Notes: a model not told the origin generated them from the sequence alone. A DNA stretch of 64,000 bases from an uncultured Clostridia bacterium (GCA_934271735.1 CAKQSB010000005.1:96794-160793), one strand, 5' to 3'; positions 16,507 through 25,135 are shown, counted from the first letter of the stretch. Numbers and translations: made by a program.

Positions 16507-16807
16507 TAGCTATTTAAAACCCCAGCAAAACTCGCCTTGAAGCCGTCTTTTCTATGCTTTACGGCAAATTCGCCCTCGTAGTATTTGTTTACAACGTCGG
16601 TTGCCTTCGCCATAAATCATTAGAAAATACGGCTTCAAGGTTGCCCTATATATTAAGTTATCGATACCGCAAATTTTCAGGCGTAGCTTGCGTTTAAGGC
16701 AAGGCGTTTTCGCGGGTTAGTATACAAATACAAGCCGCGAAAAGAACGATGAATTAAGCGTAAGATACGCCTGAAAATCGAATTTTGTTGAGGTTTTAAA
16801 TAGCTAA
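16507..16807. mobile_element. Palindromic MITE-like element, copy 2 (inverted), within the adhE leader
   Basis: A 301-bp unit. Terminal repeats 16507-16534 and 16780-16807 match at about 24 of 28 positions (start TAGCTATTTAAAACC). Hairpin A (arms CCTTGAAGCCGT 16535-16546 and 16629-16640) starts at the base after the left repeat; hairpin B (arms ATTTTCAGGCGTA 16673-16685 and 16767-16779) ends at the base before the right repeat. The apex of hairpin A, read on the minus strand, resembles the apex of the second hairpin of copy 1, so the copies are in opposite orientation. A 77-residue minus-strand frame across it (16380-16613) is not supported as a gene. Confidence 0.75.
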
Positions 16808-16853
16808 CGATTGTTTTTCCGAGAAAAACTCTGAAAAAGACAAGGAGGCTGAA

Positions 16854-19526
16854 ATGGAATTCGATTACAAAATAACCGACAGCGTGGAAACGCTCGAACA
16901 AACTGTCGCGAGAGTGAAAAAAGCTCAGGAAGAATACTCTTCTTTTACGCAGGAACAAGTAGACAAAATCTTTTTCGCGGCGGCAATAGCCGCAAACAAG
17001 GCGCGTATTCCGCTCGCAAAAATAGCGGTAAGCGAAACGGGAATGGGCGTTATCGAAGACAAGGTGATAAAAAACCATTACGCTTCCGAATATATTTACA
17101 ACGCTTACAGAGACGTTAAAACGTGCGGCGTTATAGAGGAAGACAAAGCTTACGGCATAAAGAAAATCGCCGAGCCGATAGGGCTTATCGCGGCGGTTAT
17201 CCCCACCACCAACCCGACTTCGACGGCTATTTTCAAAACTCTTCTCGCTTTGAAAACAAGAAACGGAATTATCATAAGCCCGCATCCCAGAGCCAAAAAC
17301 TCCACTATCGCGGCGGCTAAAACCGTTCTGGAAGCGGCAATTTCCGCGGGCGCGCCGAAAGATATAATCGGCTGGATAGACGTTCCGTCGCTCGAAATGA
17401 CAAACCTTCTGATGAAAGAAGCAGACATTATCCTCGCAACCGGGGGCCCCGGAATGGTCAAAGCCGCATATTCGAGCGGAAAACCCGCCCTCGGCGTAGG
17501 CGCGGGCAACACCCCGGCGATTATAGACGATTCCGCGGACATAACGCTCGCGGTAAACTCGATTATCCACTCCAAAACATTCGACAACGGTATGATCTGC
17601 GCTTCCGAGCAGTCCGTTATCGTTCTCGATAAGGTTTACGATAAAGTAAAAGCCGAATTTGCGGCGCGCGGCTGCTATTTCTTAAACGAAAGCGAAACAG
17701 AAATGGTAAGAAAAACGATAATCATAAACGGCGCGCTCAACGCTAAAATCGTGGGACAGAAAGCCGCGACAATCGCAAAACTTGCGAACGTGAACGTTCC
17801 CGAGGGGACGAAAATTCTTATAGGCGAAGTGGAAAGCGTTGAACTTTCCGAAGAATTCGCCCACGAAAAACTCTCCCCCGTTCTTGCGATGTACCGCGCA
17901 AAAGACATCGAAGACGCGTTTTTAAAAGCCGAAAGGCTTATCGCGGACGGCGGATTCGGACATACTTCGTCAATTTATCTCGACGTTGCCTCGCAACAAG
18001 CCAAGATAGACGAGTTCGCCGAGAGAATGAAAACCTGCAGAATACTCGTGAACACCCCCTCTTCTCAGGGCGGTATCGGAGACTTATACAACTTTAAACT
18101 CACCCCCTCTTTAACGCTCGGCTGTGGAAGCTGGGGCGGAAACAGCATTTCGGAAAACGTAGGCGTTAAGCACCTTCTTAATATCAAAACCGTTGCGGAA
18201 AGGAGAGAAAATATGTTGTGGTTTAAAGCTCCCGAAAAAATTTACATCAAAAAAGGCTGTCTGCCCGTCGCTCTTTCCGAGCTTAAAACAATGGGCAAAA
18301 AGCGTTGTTTCGTGGTTACGGACAGTTTCCTTTATCATAACGGTTACACCCGCCCGATAACCGACAGACTCGACGAAATGGGAATTTCCCACGCTACGTT
18401 TTTCGACGTTGCGCCCGACCCTACTCTCGCCTGCGCGAAAGAGGGAACGAAACAGATGACGGACTTCAAACCCGACTGCATAATCGCGCTCGGCGGCGGT
18501 TCGGCTATGGACGCGGCGAAGATTATGTGGGTTATGTACGAACACCCCGAAGTGGATTTCCTCGATATGGCGATGAGATTTATGGACATCAGAAAGAGGG
18601 TTTACACTTTCCCGAAAATGGGTGAAAAAGCTTATTTCATAGCTATCCCCACTTCTGCGGGAACGGGCTCGGAAGTTACGCCGTTCGCGGTTATAACCGA
18701 CGAATCGACGGGCGTCAAATACCCGCTCGCGGACTACGAATTGCTTCCGAAAATGGCTATAATCGACACCGATTTTCATATGAGCGCACCCAAAGGGCTT
18801 ACCGCGGCTTCGGGAATAGACGCAGTTTCGCACGCCTTGGAGGCTTACGCTTCCATGATGGCTACCGATTATACCGACGGACTTGCGATAAAAGCTTTGC
18901 AGACTATTTTCGAATATCTTCCGAGAGCTTACGAAAACGGACAAACCGACGTTATCGCCCGCGAAAAAATGGCTAACGCAGCGACTATGGCGGGTATGGC
19001 TTTCGCGAACGCGTTCTTGGGAGTTTGCCACTCTATGGCGCACAAACTCGGAGCTTTTCACCACATTCCGCACGGCGTTGCGAACGCGCTTATGCTCGAC
19101 GAAGTTATTCGCTTCAACTCCGCCGACGTACCCGCGAAAATGGGAACGTTCCCGCAGTACGACCACCCGCATACGCTCGGCAGATACGCTGAAGTTGCGG
19201 ACGCGCTTAAGATAAAAGGCAAAACGGACGAAGAAAAGGTGGAAAATCTTATAAAGGCTCTGGACGAACTCAAAGCGACCGTCGGCATAAAACCGACCAT
19301 AAGAGATTACGTACCCGACGAACAGGCGTTCCTCTCCTCTTTGGACGAGATGACGGAGCAGGCGTTCGACGATCAATGCACCGGCGCGAACCCGAGATAT
19401 CCGCTTATGAGCGAGATAAAACAAATGTATTTAGACGCGTATTACGGCAAAAAATTTGTCGAAGCGAAAACGCCCGGGGGCGCGAACTTAAAGCCGAAGA
19501 CGAAAAAGGTTAAGGAGGAAAAGTGA
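16854..19526 (+). CDS. adhE: Bifunctional acetaldehyde-CoA/alcohol dehydrogenase
   Basis: Converts acetyl-CoA to ethanol through acetaldehyde, re-oxidising two NADH; forms spirosomes in known species. The 890-residue fusion has an aldehyde dehydrogenase half (residues 1 to about 430, catalytic Cys249 in NGMICASEQS) and an iron-dependent alcohol dehydrogenase half (about 455-870, with GGGSAMDAAK, the iron-site HALEA and CHSMAHKLGAFHHIPHG). A Lys-rich tail ends it. AAGGAGG precedes the ATG. It overlaps the next gene by one base and lies upstream of the redox-sensor genes, which suggests a shared link to fermentative redox balance. Confidence 0.96.
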   Translation: MEFDYKITDSVETLEQTVARVKKAQEEYSSFTQEQVDKIFFAAAIAANKARIPLAKIAVSETGMGVIEDKVIKNHYASEYIYNAYRDVKTCGVIEEDKAYGIKKIAEPIGLIAAVIPTTNPTSTAIFKTLLALKTRNGIIISPHPRAKNSTIAAAKTVLEAAISAGAPKDIIGWIDVPSLEMTNLLMKEADIILATGGPGMVKAAYSSGKPALGVGAGNTPAIIDDSADITLAVNSIIHSKTFDNGMICASEQSVIVLDKVYDKVKAEFAARGCYFLNESETEMVRKTIIINGALNAKIVGQKAATIAKLANVNVPEGTKILIGEVESVELSEEFAHEKLSPVLAMYRAKDIEDAFLKAERLIADGGFGHTSSIYLDVASQQAKIDEFAERMKTCRILVNTPSSQGGIGDLYNFKLTPSLTLGCGSWGGNSISENVGVKHLLNIKTVAERRENMLWFKAPEKIYIKKGCLPVALSELKTMGKKRCFVVTDSFLYHNGYTRPITDRLDEMGISHATFFDVAPDPTLACAKEGTKQMTDFKPDCIIALGGGSAMDAAKIMWVMYEHPEVDFLDMAMRFMDIRKRVYTFPKMGEKAYFIAIPTSAGTGSEVTPFAVITDESTGVKYPLADYELLPKMAIIDTDFHMSAPKGLTAASGIDAVSHALEAYASMMATDYTDGLAIKALQTIFEYLPRAYENGQTDVIAREKMANAATMAGMAFANAFLGVCHSMAHKLGAFHHIPHGVANALMLDEVIRFNSADVPAKMGTFPQYDHPHTLGRYAEVADALKIKGKTDEEKVENLIKALDELKATVGIKPTIRDYVPDEQAFLSSLDEMTEQAFDDQCTGANPRYPLMSEIKQMYLDAYYGKKFVEAKTPGGANLKPKTKKVKEEK

Positions 19527-20275
19527 TGGATCTTGACAGAGTTATAGCCGTCCGAAACAACAAGACAGTTTACCGCGACGGCGAGGACTGCGTAAAGGTT
19601 TTCGAAAGCGTTTACGAAAAGGACGACGTTTTATCGGAAGCTTTAAATCAGGCGCGCGTGGAAAAAACAGGGCTTAACATACCGAAAATCAAAGCCGTTA
19701 CGATGATAGACGGCAAATGGGCGATAATTTCCGACTATATCAAAGGAAAAACGCTCGACAGGCTGATAAAGGAAAACCCCGGAAAGAAAAAGGAATATAT
19801 CGAAAGGCTTGTCGACCTTCAGATCGAAGTTCAGTCGAAAACCTGTCCCAAGCTTAATAAACTTAAGGACAAAATGAACGCTAAAATTTCTGAGGCCGAG
19901 CTTGACGAATCGGTTAAATACGAATTGCACACAAGGCTTGAAAGTATGCCGAAACACGTAAAACTCTGCCACGGAGATTTTAACCCGTCGAACATTATCG
20001 TCGGCGACGACGGAAAGGATTATATTCTGGACTGGTCTCACGCGACGATAGGAAACGCCTCGGCGGACGTTGCGAGAACTTACCTTTTGTTCTGGCTTGC
20101 GGGAGACATAAGCGGCGCGGACTATTATCTCGACGCTTTCTGTTTAAAAAGCGGCACGAAAAAGGAATACGTTCAGAAATGGATGCCGATCGTCGCGGCT
20201 TCGCAATCGGTTAAAGGCAACAAGGAACAACGCGAATTTTTGCTTTCGTGGGTCAACGTCGTGGACTATCAATAA
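19526..20275 (+). CDS. Aminoglycoside phosphotransferase-fold small-molecule kinase
   Basis: A 249-residue APH/choline-kinase-fold protein. Brenner's motif is LCHGDFNPSNIIV and the metal-binding Asp follows in YILDWSHA; the N-lobe shows a short glycine-poor nucleotide loop. The substrate is unknown; homologues are annotated as aminoglycoside or fructosamine-like kinases, and antibiotic resistance should not be inferred. I start it at the ATG at 19526, with AGGAGG seven or so bases upstream; an in-frame GTG lies directly before it. The one-base overlap with adhE implies translational coupling. A repeat-rich spacer follows. Confidence 0.82.
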   Translation: MDLDRVIAVRNNKTVYRDGEDCVKVFESVYEKDDVLSEALNQARVEKTGLNIPKIKAVTMIDGKWAIISDYIKGKTLDRLIKENPGKKKEYIERLVDLQIEVQSKTCPKLNKLKDKMNAKISEAELDESVKYELHTRLESMPKHVKLCHGDFNPSNIIVGDDGKDYILDWSHATIGNASADVARTYLLFWLAGDISGADYYLDAFCLKSGTKKEYVQKWMPIVAASQSVKGNKEQREFLLSWVNVVDYQ

Positions 20276-20410
20276 GCCGCGGATTGTCAATAAGGATTGT
20301 CAATAAGTCCGTGATCTTTTTGTAAGACGCGGATTGTCAATTACTCGCGGTTATCATCGATAAGCCGCGAACTATCGATATACCGATAAACGAAAATCCG
20401 AAACAGGAGA
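20276..20410. repeat. Short degenerate repeats after the kinase gene
   Basis: GGATTGTCAAT occurs three times (around 20281, 20292 and 20331), with related pieces such as GCCGCGAACTATCGAT near 20361. Units are about 13-20 bases and irregular. No gene is seen. Confidence 0.6.
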
Positions 20411-20416
20411 ACAGAT

Positions 20417-20659
20417 ATGATAAAAGTTACCGTTTGTATAGGCAGCTCCTGCCACATAAAAGGCTCGAGACAAATTGTCGAAGACCTTCAGCGTCTCGTA
20501 GCCGAAAACAAACTTGACGAAAAAGTCGAGCTGGGCGGCACGTTCTGTATGGGGAGATGCAAAGAGGGCGTTTGCGTTACCGTGGGCGACGATTTCTTCT
20601 CCGTAAGCCCCGAAAACGTCGACGATTTCTTCAAAAAAGAAATACTTCCGAGGGTTTAA
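20417..20659 (+). CDS. Thioredoxin-like [2Fe-2S] ferredoxin (NuoE C-terminal type), copy 1
   Basis: An 80-residue stand-alone thioredoxin-fold ferredoxin. Four Cys ligands are seen: CIGSSC (two) and FCMGRC (two), the pattern of the NuoE/HndA C-terminal [2Fe-2S] domain. Such small proteins pass electrons to or from flavin or hydrogenase modules. It is followed by a paralogue and a sensory [FeFe]-hydrogenase-like gene, which points to electron delivery to that sensor; this is inference. An AGGAG site precedes the ATG. Confidence 0.85.
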   Translation: MIKVTVCIGSSCHIKGSRQIVEDLQRLVAENKLDEKVELGGTFCMGRCKEGVCVTVGDDFFSVSPENVDDFFKKEILPRV

Positions 20660-20674
20660 AAGCAACGCAAAACC

Positions 20675-20792
20675 CGTAATGGCGAACATTGTCTGTCAGA
20701 AAAATTTACATAACAAAAAAATAACAAACGATTCGTAACGGCGAACATTGTTCGACCGAAAAGATTCACATAAAAACATACGCCGGAAAATA
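20675..20792. repeat. Two direct repeats of about 59 bp between the ferredoxin genes
   Basis: CGTAATGGCGAACATTGT at 20675 recurs as CGTAACGGCGAACATTGT at 20734; similarity continues through GAAAA.ATTYACATAA. The spacer probably arose by duplication along with the ferredoxin genes. Confidence 0.6.
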
Positions 20793-20820
20793 ACGGCGAA
20801 AAAAGATAAGGAAGATTATT

Positions 20821-21084
20821 ATGATAATAAGAGTATGCGTCGGCAGTTCCTGCCATATAAAAGGCGCGCCGGAAATAGTCGAACTTTTTCAGAATTACAT
20901 AGCGCAGGAAAAACTCGAGGACGATATCGTTCTTGTGGGGAGCTTCTGCGCGGGAAAATGCAACCGCGTGGGCGTAACCGTCTCCGTGAACGACGAAGTT
21001 TACACGGGCATAAATCCGCAGAATTTTCTGAGCCTTTGGAACGACAAGATAATACCGGAAATCAAAAAAGAAAAAGAGGGTTAA
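20821..21084 (+). CDS. Thioredoxin-like [2Fe-2S] ferredoxin (NuoE C-terminal type), copy 2
   Basis: An 87-residue paralogue of the gene at 20417, with the same ligand pattern (CVGSSC and FCAGKC) and SSCHIKGAPEIVELFQ. It differs by a longer Lys/Glu-rich tail, in which the Shine-Dalgarno of the next gene is embedded; the next ATG begins two bases after its stop. Tight spacing indicates co-transcription with the sensor. Tandem duplication is the simplest origin of the pair. Confidence 0.85.
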   Translation: MIIRVCVGSSCHIKGAPEIVELFQNYIAQEKLEDDIVLVGSFCAGKCNRVGVTVSVNDEVYTGINPQNFLSLWNDKIIPEIKKEKEG

Positions 21085-21085
21085 A

Positions 21086-22762
21086 ATGATGTCGGATTTT
21101 CTCACGTTAAAAAAATCAAACTGCAAAAACTGCTATAAATGTATACGTCACTGCCCCGTTAAATCGATAAGATTTTCGGCAAATCAGGCGCATATCATAG
21201 GCAACGAATGTATTCTTTGCGGACACTGTTTCGTAGTCTGCCCGCAGAACGCGAAAGAGATAAAGAGCGAAACCGAGTTGGCGAAAGTTCTTATCCAGTC
21301 GGGCGATCCCGTTTACGTTTCGATCGCGCCGTCGTTTATAGCAAACTACGAAAACGTAGGCATAAACGGTATGAGCGAAGCGCTCAAGAAACTCGGGTTT
21401 GCGGAAGTGGAAGAAACGGCGATAGGAGCTACGATCGTCAAAAAGGAATACGAAAGAATGTTGTCCGAGGAAAAACGGGATATCGTCATTTCCTCGTGCT
21501 GTCATTCGATAAATCTTCTCATTCAGAAATATTTCCCCGATTCACTGAGATACCTCGCGAATATTCTCTCCCCTATGCAGGCGCACGCGAGGGATATAAA
21601 GGAAAGAGTTCCGAACGCAAAAGTCGTGTTCATAGGACCTTGCGTCGCGAAAAAGGACGAAGCGGCTTATTACGACGGGCTTGTGGACGCGGTTTTAACT
21701 TACGAGGAACTCGCGGAATGGCTCAAAGCCGAGAAAATCGAGCTTAAAAGCAATATGGACGATACCGAAAAGAGCCGCGCGAGATTTTTCCCCACGACGG
21801 GCGGAATTTTAAAAACTATGGAGCAACTCCCCGAATACACTTACCTTGCGATTGACGGCGTGGAAAACTGTATCGCCGCGCTCAAAGATATCGAAAGCGG
21901 GAAAATTCACAACTGCTTTATCGAAATGTCCTCGTGCGTGGGAAGCTGCATAGGCGGTCCCGTTATGGAAAAATATCACCGTCTGCCCGTTAAGGACTAC
22001 GCGGCGGTCGCGAAATATGCCGGCAAAAAGGATTTCGACGTGAATATGCCCGACAGAGTGTCTCTTCTCAAAAGCATGACGGCTATCGGCAGAAAATCCG
22101 TTCCGCCGACCGAACAGGAAATCGAAGAAATACTCAAGAAAATGGGTAAATTCAAAAAGGAAGACGAGCTTAACTGCGGTTCTTGCGGCTACGATACCTG
22201 CCGCGAAAAGGCGGCGGCTATTTTCGAAGGAAAAGCCGAAATTTCGATGTGTCTCCCGTTCCTTAAAGAAAAAGCCGAAAGTTTTTCGGACTGCATCGTT
22301 AGCAACACCCCGAACGGACTTATCGTTTTAAACGAGAGCCTCGAAGTTCAGCAGATAAACGCTTCGGCGAGAAAAATCATGAACATCCGCTCCGCAAGCG
22401 ACGTTCTGGGCGAAAGCGTTATAAGAATTCTCGACGTGGACATTTTCTCGAGAGTTTTAAAAACCAAGCGTAGCGTGAGAAACGAAAGAGCTTACCTTGC
22501 GGAATATAAAAAATACGTAGAACAGTCGGTTATTTACGACGAGAATTATCACTTGCTCGTTTGCCTTATGAGGGATATAACAGACGAAGAAACGGAGCGC
22601 GAGAAAAAAGAAAGCATTTCCCGCCAGACCATAGAGGTCGCGGACAAAGTAGTCGATAAACAGATGCGAATCGTTCAGGAAATCGCGTCGCTCCTCGGCG
22701 AAACGGCGGCGGAAACCAAAATCGCGCTTACGAAATTGAAGGAGTCTATCGAAGATGAATGA
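21086..22762 (+). CDS. [FeFe]-hydrogenase-like sensor with PAS domain
   Basis: A 558-residue multidomain redox protein. Order: two 4Fe-4S clusters (CKNCYKCIRHC at 13-23, CILCGHCFVVC at 42-52); an [FeFe]-hydrogenase large-subunit domain with altered H-cluster motifs SSCCHS (136-141), PCVAKKDE (Cys186) and CVGSCIGGP; a CGSCGYDTC 4Fe-4S domain (near residue 360); and a PAS domain (about 395-480) with a coiled tail. This matches sensory (HydS-like) hydrogenases rather than a catabolic enzyme. The four cluster Cys appear kept. It overlaps the next gene, a SpoIIE-type phosphatase, by eight bases. No HydE/F/G maturases are in the window. Confidence 0.85.
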   Translation: MMSDFLTLKKSNCKNCYKCIRHCPVKSIRFSANQAHIIGNECILCGHCFVVCPQNAKEIKSETELAKVLIQSGDPVYVSIAPSFIANYENVGINGMSEALKKLGFAEVEETAIGATIVKKEYERMLSEEKRDIVISSCCHSINLLIQKYFPDSLRYLANILSPMQAHARDIKERVPNAKVVFIGPCVAKKDEAAYYDGLVDAVLTYEELAEWLKAEKIELKSNMDDTEKSRARFFPTTGGILKTMEQLPEYTYLAIDGVENCIAALKDIESGKIHNCFIEMSSCVGSCIGGPVMEKYHRLPVKDYAAVAKYAGKKDFDVNMPDRVSLLKSMTAIGRKSVPPTEQEIEEILKKMGKFKKEDELNCGSCGYDTCREKAAAIFEGKAEISMCLPFLKEKAESFSDCIVSNTPNGLIVLNESLEVQQINASARKIMNIRSASDVLGESVIRILDVDIFSRVLKTKRSVRNERAYLAEYKKYVEQSVIYDENYHLLVCLMRDITDEETEREKKESISRQTIEVADKVVDKQMRIVQEIASLLGETAAETKIALTKLKESIEDE

Positions 22763-23927
22763 TCTTTGCGTGGATATCGGCTACAAAAGCATAAACCACG
22801 TCGGCGAACAGCTTTGCGGCGACCACGTCGACGTTGTGGAACAAGGCGAAAACTCGCAGGTCGTGGTTCTGGCGGACGGACTGGGGAGCGGCGTTAAGGC
22901 AAGCATACTTTCCACGCTCACCTCGAAAATCATTTCCACGATGATGGCTGAGGGGCTTTCCCTCGAGGACTGCGTTTCCACAATTGCCGCGACGCTTCCC
23001 ATCTGCTCGGTCAGAGGGGTTGCTTATTCCACTTTTACGATAGTTCATATCGTCAACAACGAGACGGCGGAAATTATGGAATTCGACAATCCGCAGGTCA
23101 TCGTTTTAAGAGACGGATCGAATTATCTTTACCATAGAACGGAAATGACCATCGGCGGAAAACGCATCTATAAGTCGATTATCCCGCTGAAAGACAACGA
23201 CGTGTTTATTCTGATGAGCGACGGTTGCCCGCACGCCGGGCTGGGAACTCAGTTCAATTTCGGCTGGAAAAGAGACGAAATAATCAACTTCCTTCTCCCT
23301 AACGTTTACGTCGGTTACACGGCAAAAACGCTCTCCACCATTCTCGTGGACGAATGTAATCGTCTTTACGGAAACAAGCCGGGCGACGATACGACGGCAG
23401 TCGTTTTAAAGGTCAGAAAGCGCGAGCCGATGAACCTTCTTTTCGGTCCGCCCTCCAACCCGGACGACGCAAACCGTATGATGTCTTTGTTCTTCTCCAA
23501 AGAGGGAAAACATATCGTATGCGGCGGAACGACCTCGTCTATCGCCGCAAAATATCTCGGGAAAACCGTCAGACCGACTTTGAATTTCGTTCGAAGCGAC
23601 GTTCCGCCGATTGCCGAAATAGATGGCGTGGATCTTGTTACGGAAGGCGTTATAACGGTAAATAAAGTCGTGGAATATGCGAAAGACTCCTTAAGCGAAA
23701 ACAAGCTTTACGAAAAATGGAGTTTCGGACAGGACGGCGCGTCGCTTATCTGCAGGCTTTTATTCGAAGAAGCGACGGATATCAACTTTTTCGTCGGCAG
23801 AGCCGTAAACCCCGCGCACCAGAACCCCGATCTTCCCATAAACTTCAACATTAAAATGAATCTTGTGGAAGAACTTTCGAAATGTCTTAAACAAATGGGT
23901 AAAAGAATAAAGGTAAGCTATTTCTGA
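22755..23927 (+). CDS. SpoIIE/PP2C-type serine phosphatase
   Basis: A 390-residue protein with a SpoIIE-type PP2C domain in the first 220 residues: VVVLADGLGSGVKAS (metal-binding Asp), MSDGCPHAGLG and NKPGDDTTAVVLKV (metal-binding Asp pair). The remaining C-terminal part (about 225-390) has a GGTTSSIAAKYLG segment I do not assign. The start codon overlaps the sensor gene by eight bases, implying a coupled two-protein signalling unit in which the sensor sets phosphatase activity. The target is unknown; no kinase is nearby. An exact reverse copy of TAATCGACTTATAG (23168-23181) lies in the gene. Confidence 0.83.
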   Translation: MNDLCVDIGYKSINHVGEQLCGDHVDVVEQGENSQVVVLADGLGSGVKASILSTLTSKIISTMMAEGLSLEDCVSTIAATLPICSVRGVAYSTFTIVHIVNNETAEIMEFDNPQVIVLRDGSNYLYHRTEMTIGGKRIYKSIIPLKDNDVFILMSDGCPHAGLGTQFNFGWKRDEIINFLLPNVYVGYTAKTLSTILVDECNRLYGNKPGDDTTAVVLKVRKREPMNLLFGPPSNPDDANRMMSLFFSKEGKHIVCGGTTSSIAAKYLGKTVRPTLNFVRSDVPPIAEIDGVDLVTEGVITVNKVVEYAKDSLSENKLYEKWSFGQDGASLICRLLFEEATDINFFVGRAVNPAHQNPDLPINFNIKMNLVEELSKCLKQMGKRIKVSYF

Positions 23928-23944
23928 AAAACAAAAGTCAAAAT

Positions 23945-23973
23945 AAAAGTCGTCCCAAAGGGGCGACTTTTTT
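23945..23973. terminator. Bidirectional terminator after the phosphatase gene
   Basis: AAAAGTCGTCCC (23945-23956) and GGGGCGACTTTT (23960-23971) with a three-base loop, one G-T pair, T-rich on both strands. Serves the convergent membrane-protein gene as well. Confidence 0.85.
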
Positions 23974-23987
23974 CGTTTGTTTTTGCG

Positions 23988-24941
23988 TTAAATTTCCACG
24001 TCGTTCAAAAGCTGCTCGTCGTTTTCGCGAAGCTCCTTGGGAACGATTATGTTGTCGTAATCGATGAAATATCTTTTAACGTTTATCGTGTAATAATCGA
24101 TCAGTCTCATACAAACCGTCATAAGGGTGAAGAACGCCGCGATAAGAACCGATCCCGCGCCGAGCGTAAACACGCCCATCGATATAAACAGGTATACGTA
24201 TATGAGATTTACCGACAAATACGCGGAGAACATTCTCCAGAAATATTTTTTGCCGGGGTGAAGTCCTTTTATAAACGCCTGCTTAACGCCGAGGCCTCCG
24301 ACGATCATATTCGCCATAACCTGACTTAAACAGGACGAATAAATACCTACCGAAAATGCCAGAATACACACGCCTAAAAACACGACGATTACCGTTAAGT
24401 AAGGGGCTAAAAATCTGAACAAAATAAACTCCACAAAAAAGACCACGGCGTAGTAAACGATAGCCAAAACCGCGTCTATAAGTTGATAAACGACGATTTT
24501 CTTCAAATTTTCGAACATAACTCCGAGATACCCTCTGTGCGATAAACTCGACATATATCCGTCGACTAAAATCATCAGAGTACAGTCGCTCAGCCCTGCG
24601 AAAAATCTGTAAAGATAAACGATCAGAACGCAGATAAGCGCGGCTATGACGATACTGCCGACGTTAGCCGAAATATACGCGAGAAACTCGTTGAAATGCG
24701 CGGTGAGGTTGGACGAATTCGTCGCCGAAACTCCGCTCTGCCCTTTTAAAAGAGCTTTTATGATTTCCGCGATATCCTGCAAAACGGGTTTAAGCTGTTC
24801 GATAAACGGCGTTAAACTGACGTTTAACGTAAACCACACCGCAGTTGCGAAAAGCGCGAAAATAATCGTTTTATAAAGAATATTTTTAAATACAAGCCCG
24901 AAGTTTCCTATGGCTATTTTAAACGCGTTGATTACCCGCAA
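23988..24941 (-). CDS. Multi-pass membrane protein of unknown function
   Basis: A 317-residue protein I cannot assign to a family. About six hydrophobic helices can be seen (roughly 25-45, 95-115, 150-177, 182-205, 240-260 and 262-282). The segment between the first and second helices (about 46-94) is polar and predicted outside or inside depending on topology. The C-terminal 35 residues are charged and end in an acidic tail (ENDEQLLNDVEI), likely cytosolic. No catalytic motif is apparent. It stands alone: convergent with the phosphatase gene and separated from the Fe-S genes by a terminator. Confidence 0.75.
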   Translation of the reverse strand: MRVINAFKIAIGNFGLVFKNILYKTIIFALFATAVWFTLNVSLTPFIEQLKPVLQDIAEIIKALLKGQSGVSATNSSNLTAHFNEFLAYISANVGSIVIAALICVLIVYLYRFFAGLSDCTLMILVDGYMSSLSHRGYLGVMFENLKKIVVYQLIDAVLAIVYYAVVFFVEFILFRFLAPYLTVIVVFLGVCILAFSVGIYSSCLSQVMANMIVGGLGVKQAFIKGLHPGKKYFWRMFSAYLSVNLIYVYLFISMGVFTLGAGSVLIAAFFTLMTVCMRLIDYYTINVKRYFIDYDNIIVPKELRENDEQLLNDVEI

Positions 24942-25135
24942 AACTTCTCTCCTCCGCCGCTTTGTTTCCGACCGATAATTTAAAACGTTTTCTTCGGCTT
25001 TCTTTTTAAGCGGCTCGTTATAACCCTATATAATCGATTATATAATATTTTTATTTTTTTTGCAAGAAATTTATAACGATTTATTTTTTCGGCGTAATTT
25101 ATAGCCTTTCGCCAGGCAAAACGGGGCATAAAAAT

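Noticed and set aside
16380..16613. 77-residue minus-strand frame in the second palindromic element
   Set aside because: It lies mostly in the hairpin A arms and loop of a repeat element and has no ribosome-binding site. Similarity to annotated small proteins would reflect copies of the element.
19526..20275. Aminoglycoside resistance gene
   Set aside because: Only the kinase fold is shared; context and length do not fit known resistance families.
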